A DNA stretch of 6,894 nt from NCBI GenBank assembly GCA_964503775.1, contig CAZDBS010000026.1, forward strand, positions 1 to 6,894, written 5' to 3'. Shown here piece by piece: positions 6,842 to 6,894 of this stretch. Source of the DNA: CAZDBS01 sp964503775. Lineage in GTDB: Bacteria > Patescibacteriota > Saccharimonadia > Saccharimonadales > CAZDBS01. The notes beneath the pieces were generated by a model that ran no database searches, was not told the DNA's origin, and saw only the letters and a program-made list of their open reading frames with translations. A program made the position numbers and the translations under genes. How positions within the stretch are numbered: position 1 is the stretch's first letter; every line of letters begins with the position of its first letter.

Positions 6842-6894
6842 AGGGGCATAGTACAACGGTTAGTATAAAGGTCTCCAAAACCTTAGATCGTGGT
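6842..6894 (+). tRNA. tRNA-Trp (anticodon CCA), 3' end cut by window edge
   Basis: The 5' acceptor strand AGGGGCA (6842-6848) is followed by TA. The D-arm has a four-pair stem, GTAC (6851-6854) with GTAT (6863-6866, one G-U pair), and a loop containing GG. The anticodon stem AAGGT (6868-6872) pairs perfectly with ACCTT (6880-6884). The seven-base loop CTCCAAA places T at position 33 and CCA at 34-36 (6875-6877), which reads UGG. A five-base variable loop and the first T-stem strand GTGGT (6890-6894) reach the window edge. The T-loop, the 3' acceptor strand and any encoded CCA lie outside. A CCA anticodon reads UGG only, consistent with the use of TGA as a stop in this window. In many bacteria tRNA-Trp is followed by secE and nusG, so those are likely neighbours to the right. 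Confidence 0.92.

Overview
The window looks like a stretch of a compact bacterial genome of roughly balanced base composition. It contains three core translation genes and a three-gene alpha-glucan operon. The lineage cannot be proved from the sequence. A Patescibacteria-type genome, for example Candidatus Saccharibacteria, is my best inference. It rests on the very tight gene packing, the stop/start overlaps, the GT4-GH57-GH15 glucan cassette recalled from such genomes, and a cysteine-poor L33. The genetic code appears standard: TAA, TAG and TGA all serve as stops, and the tRNA-Trp anticodon is CCA, which reads UGG only.

Layout from left to right. The 3' end of rpmG (ribosomal protein L33) lies at 1-171 (+). 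A 72-bp gap holds a near-consensus promoter for a small acidic protein of unknown function (244-465, +). Its last 20 bp overlap, tail to tail, the end of a leftward operon that fills 446-4805. Transcribed from right to left, that operon encodes a GT4/GT5-like glycosyltransferase (4805-3582), a GH57 alpha-amylase or glucanotransferase (3585-2374) and a GH15 glucoamylase (2374-446). The genes are joined by a GTGA overlap and a TAATG overlap, so they are very probably one transcript with coupled translation. Next is a 161-bp divergent promoter region (4806-4966). It drives the glucan operon leftward and typA/bipA rightward (4967-6787). A short gap leads to a tRNA-Trp gene cut by the right edge (6842-6894).

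How the genes work together. The glycosyltransferase probably builds or extends an alpha-1,4-glucan. The GH57 enzyme cuts or rearranges it, and the GH15 enzyme releases glucose from chain ends. None of the three has a visible signal peptide, so a cytoplasmic storage glucan or maltodextrin cycle is the simplest reading. rpmG, typA and tRNA-Trp are translation genes. The glucan operon runs against them, as if placed inside a translation neighbourhood.

No IS element, CRISPR array, phage gene or clearly new system is visible. The points most worth a second look are the build-and-break operon and its resemblance to an archaeal cluster, the unknown small protein with its strong promoter, and two palindromes in the divergent control region.
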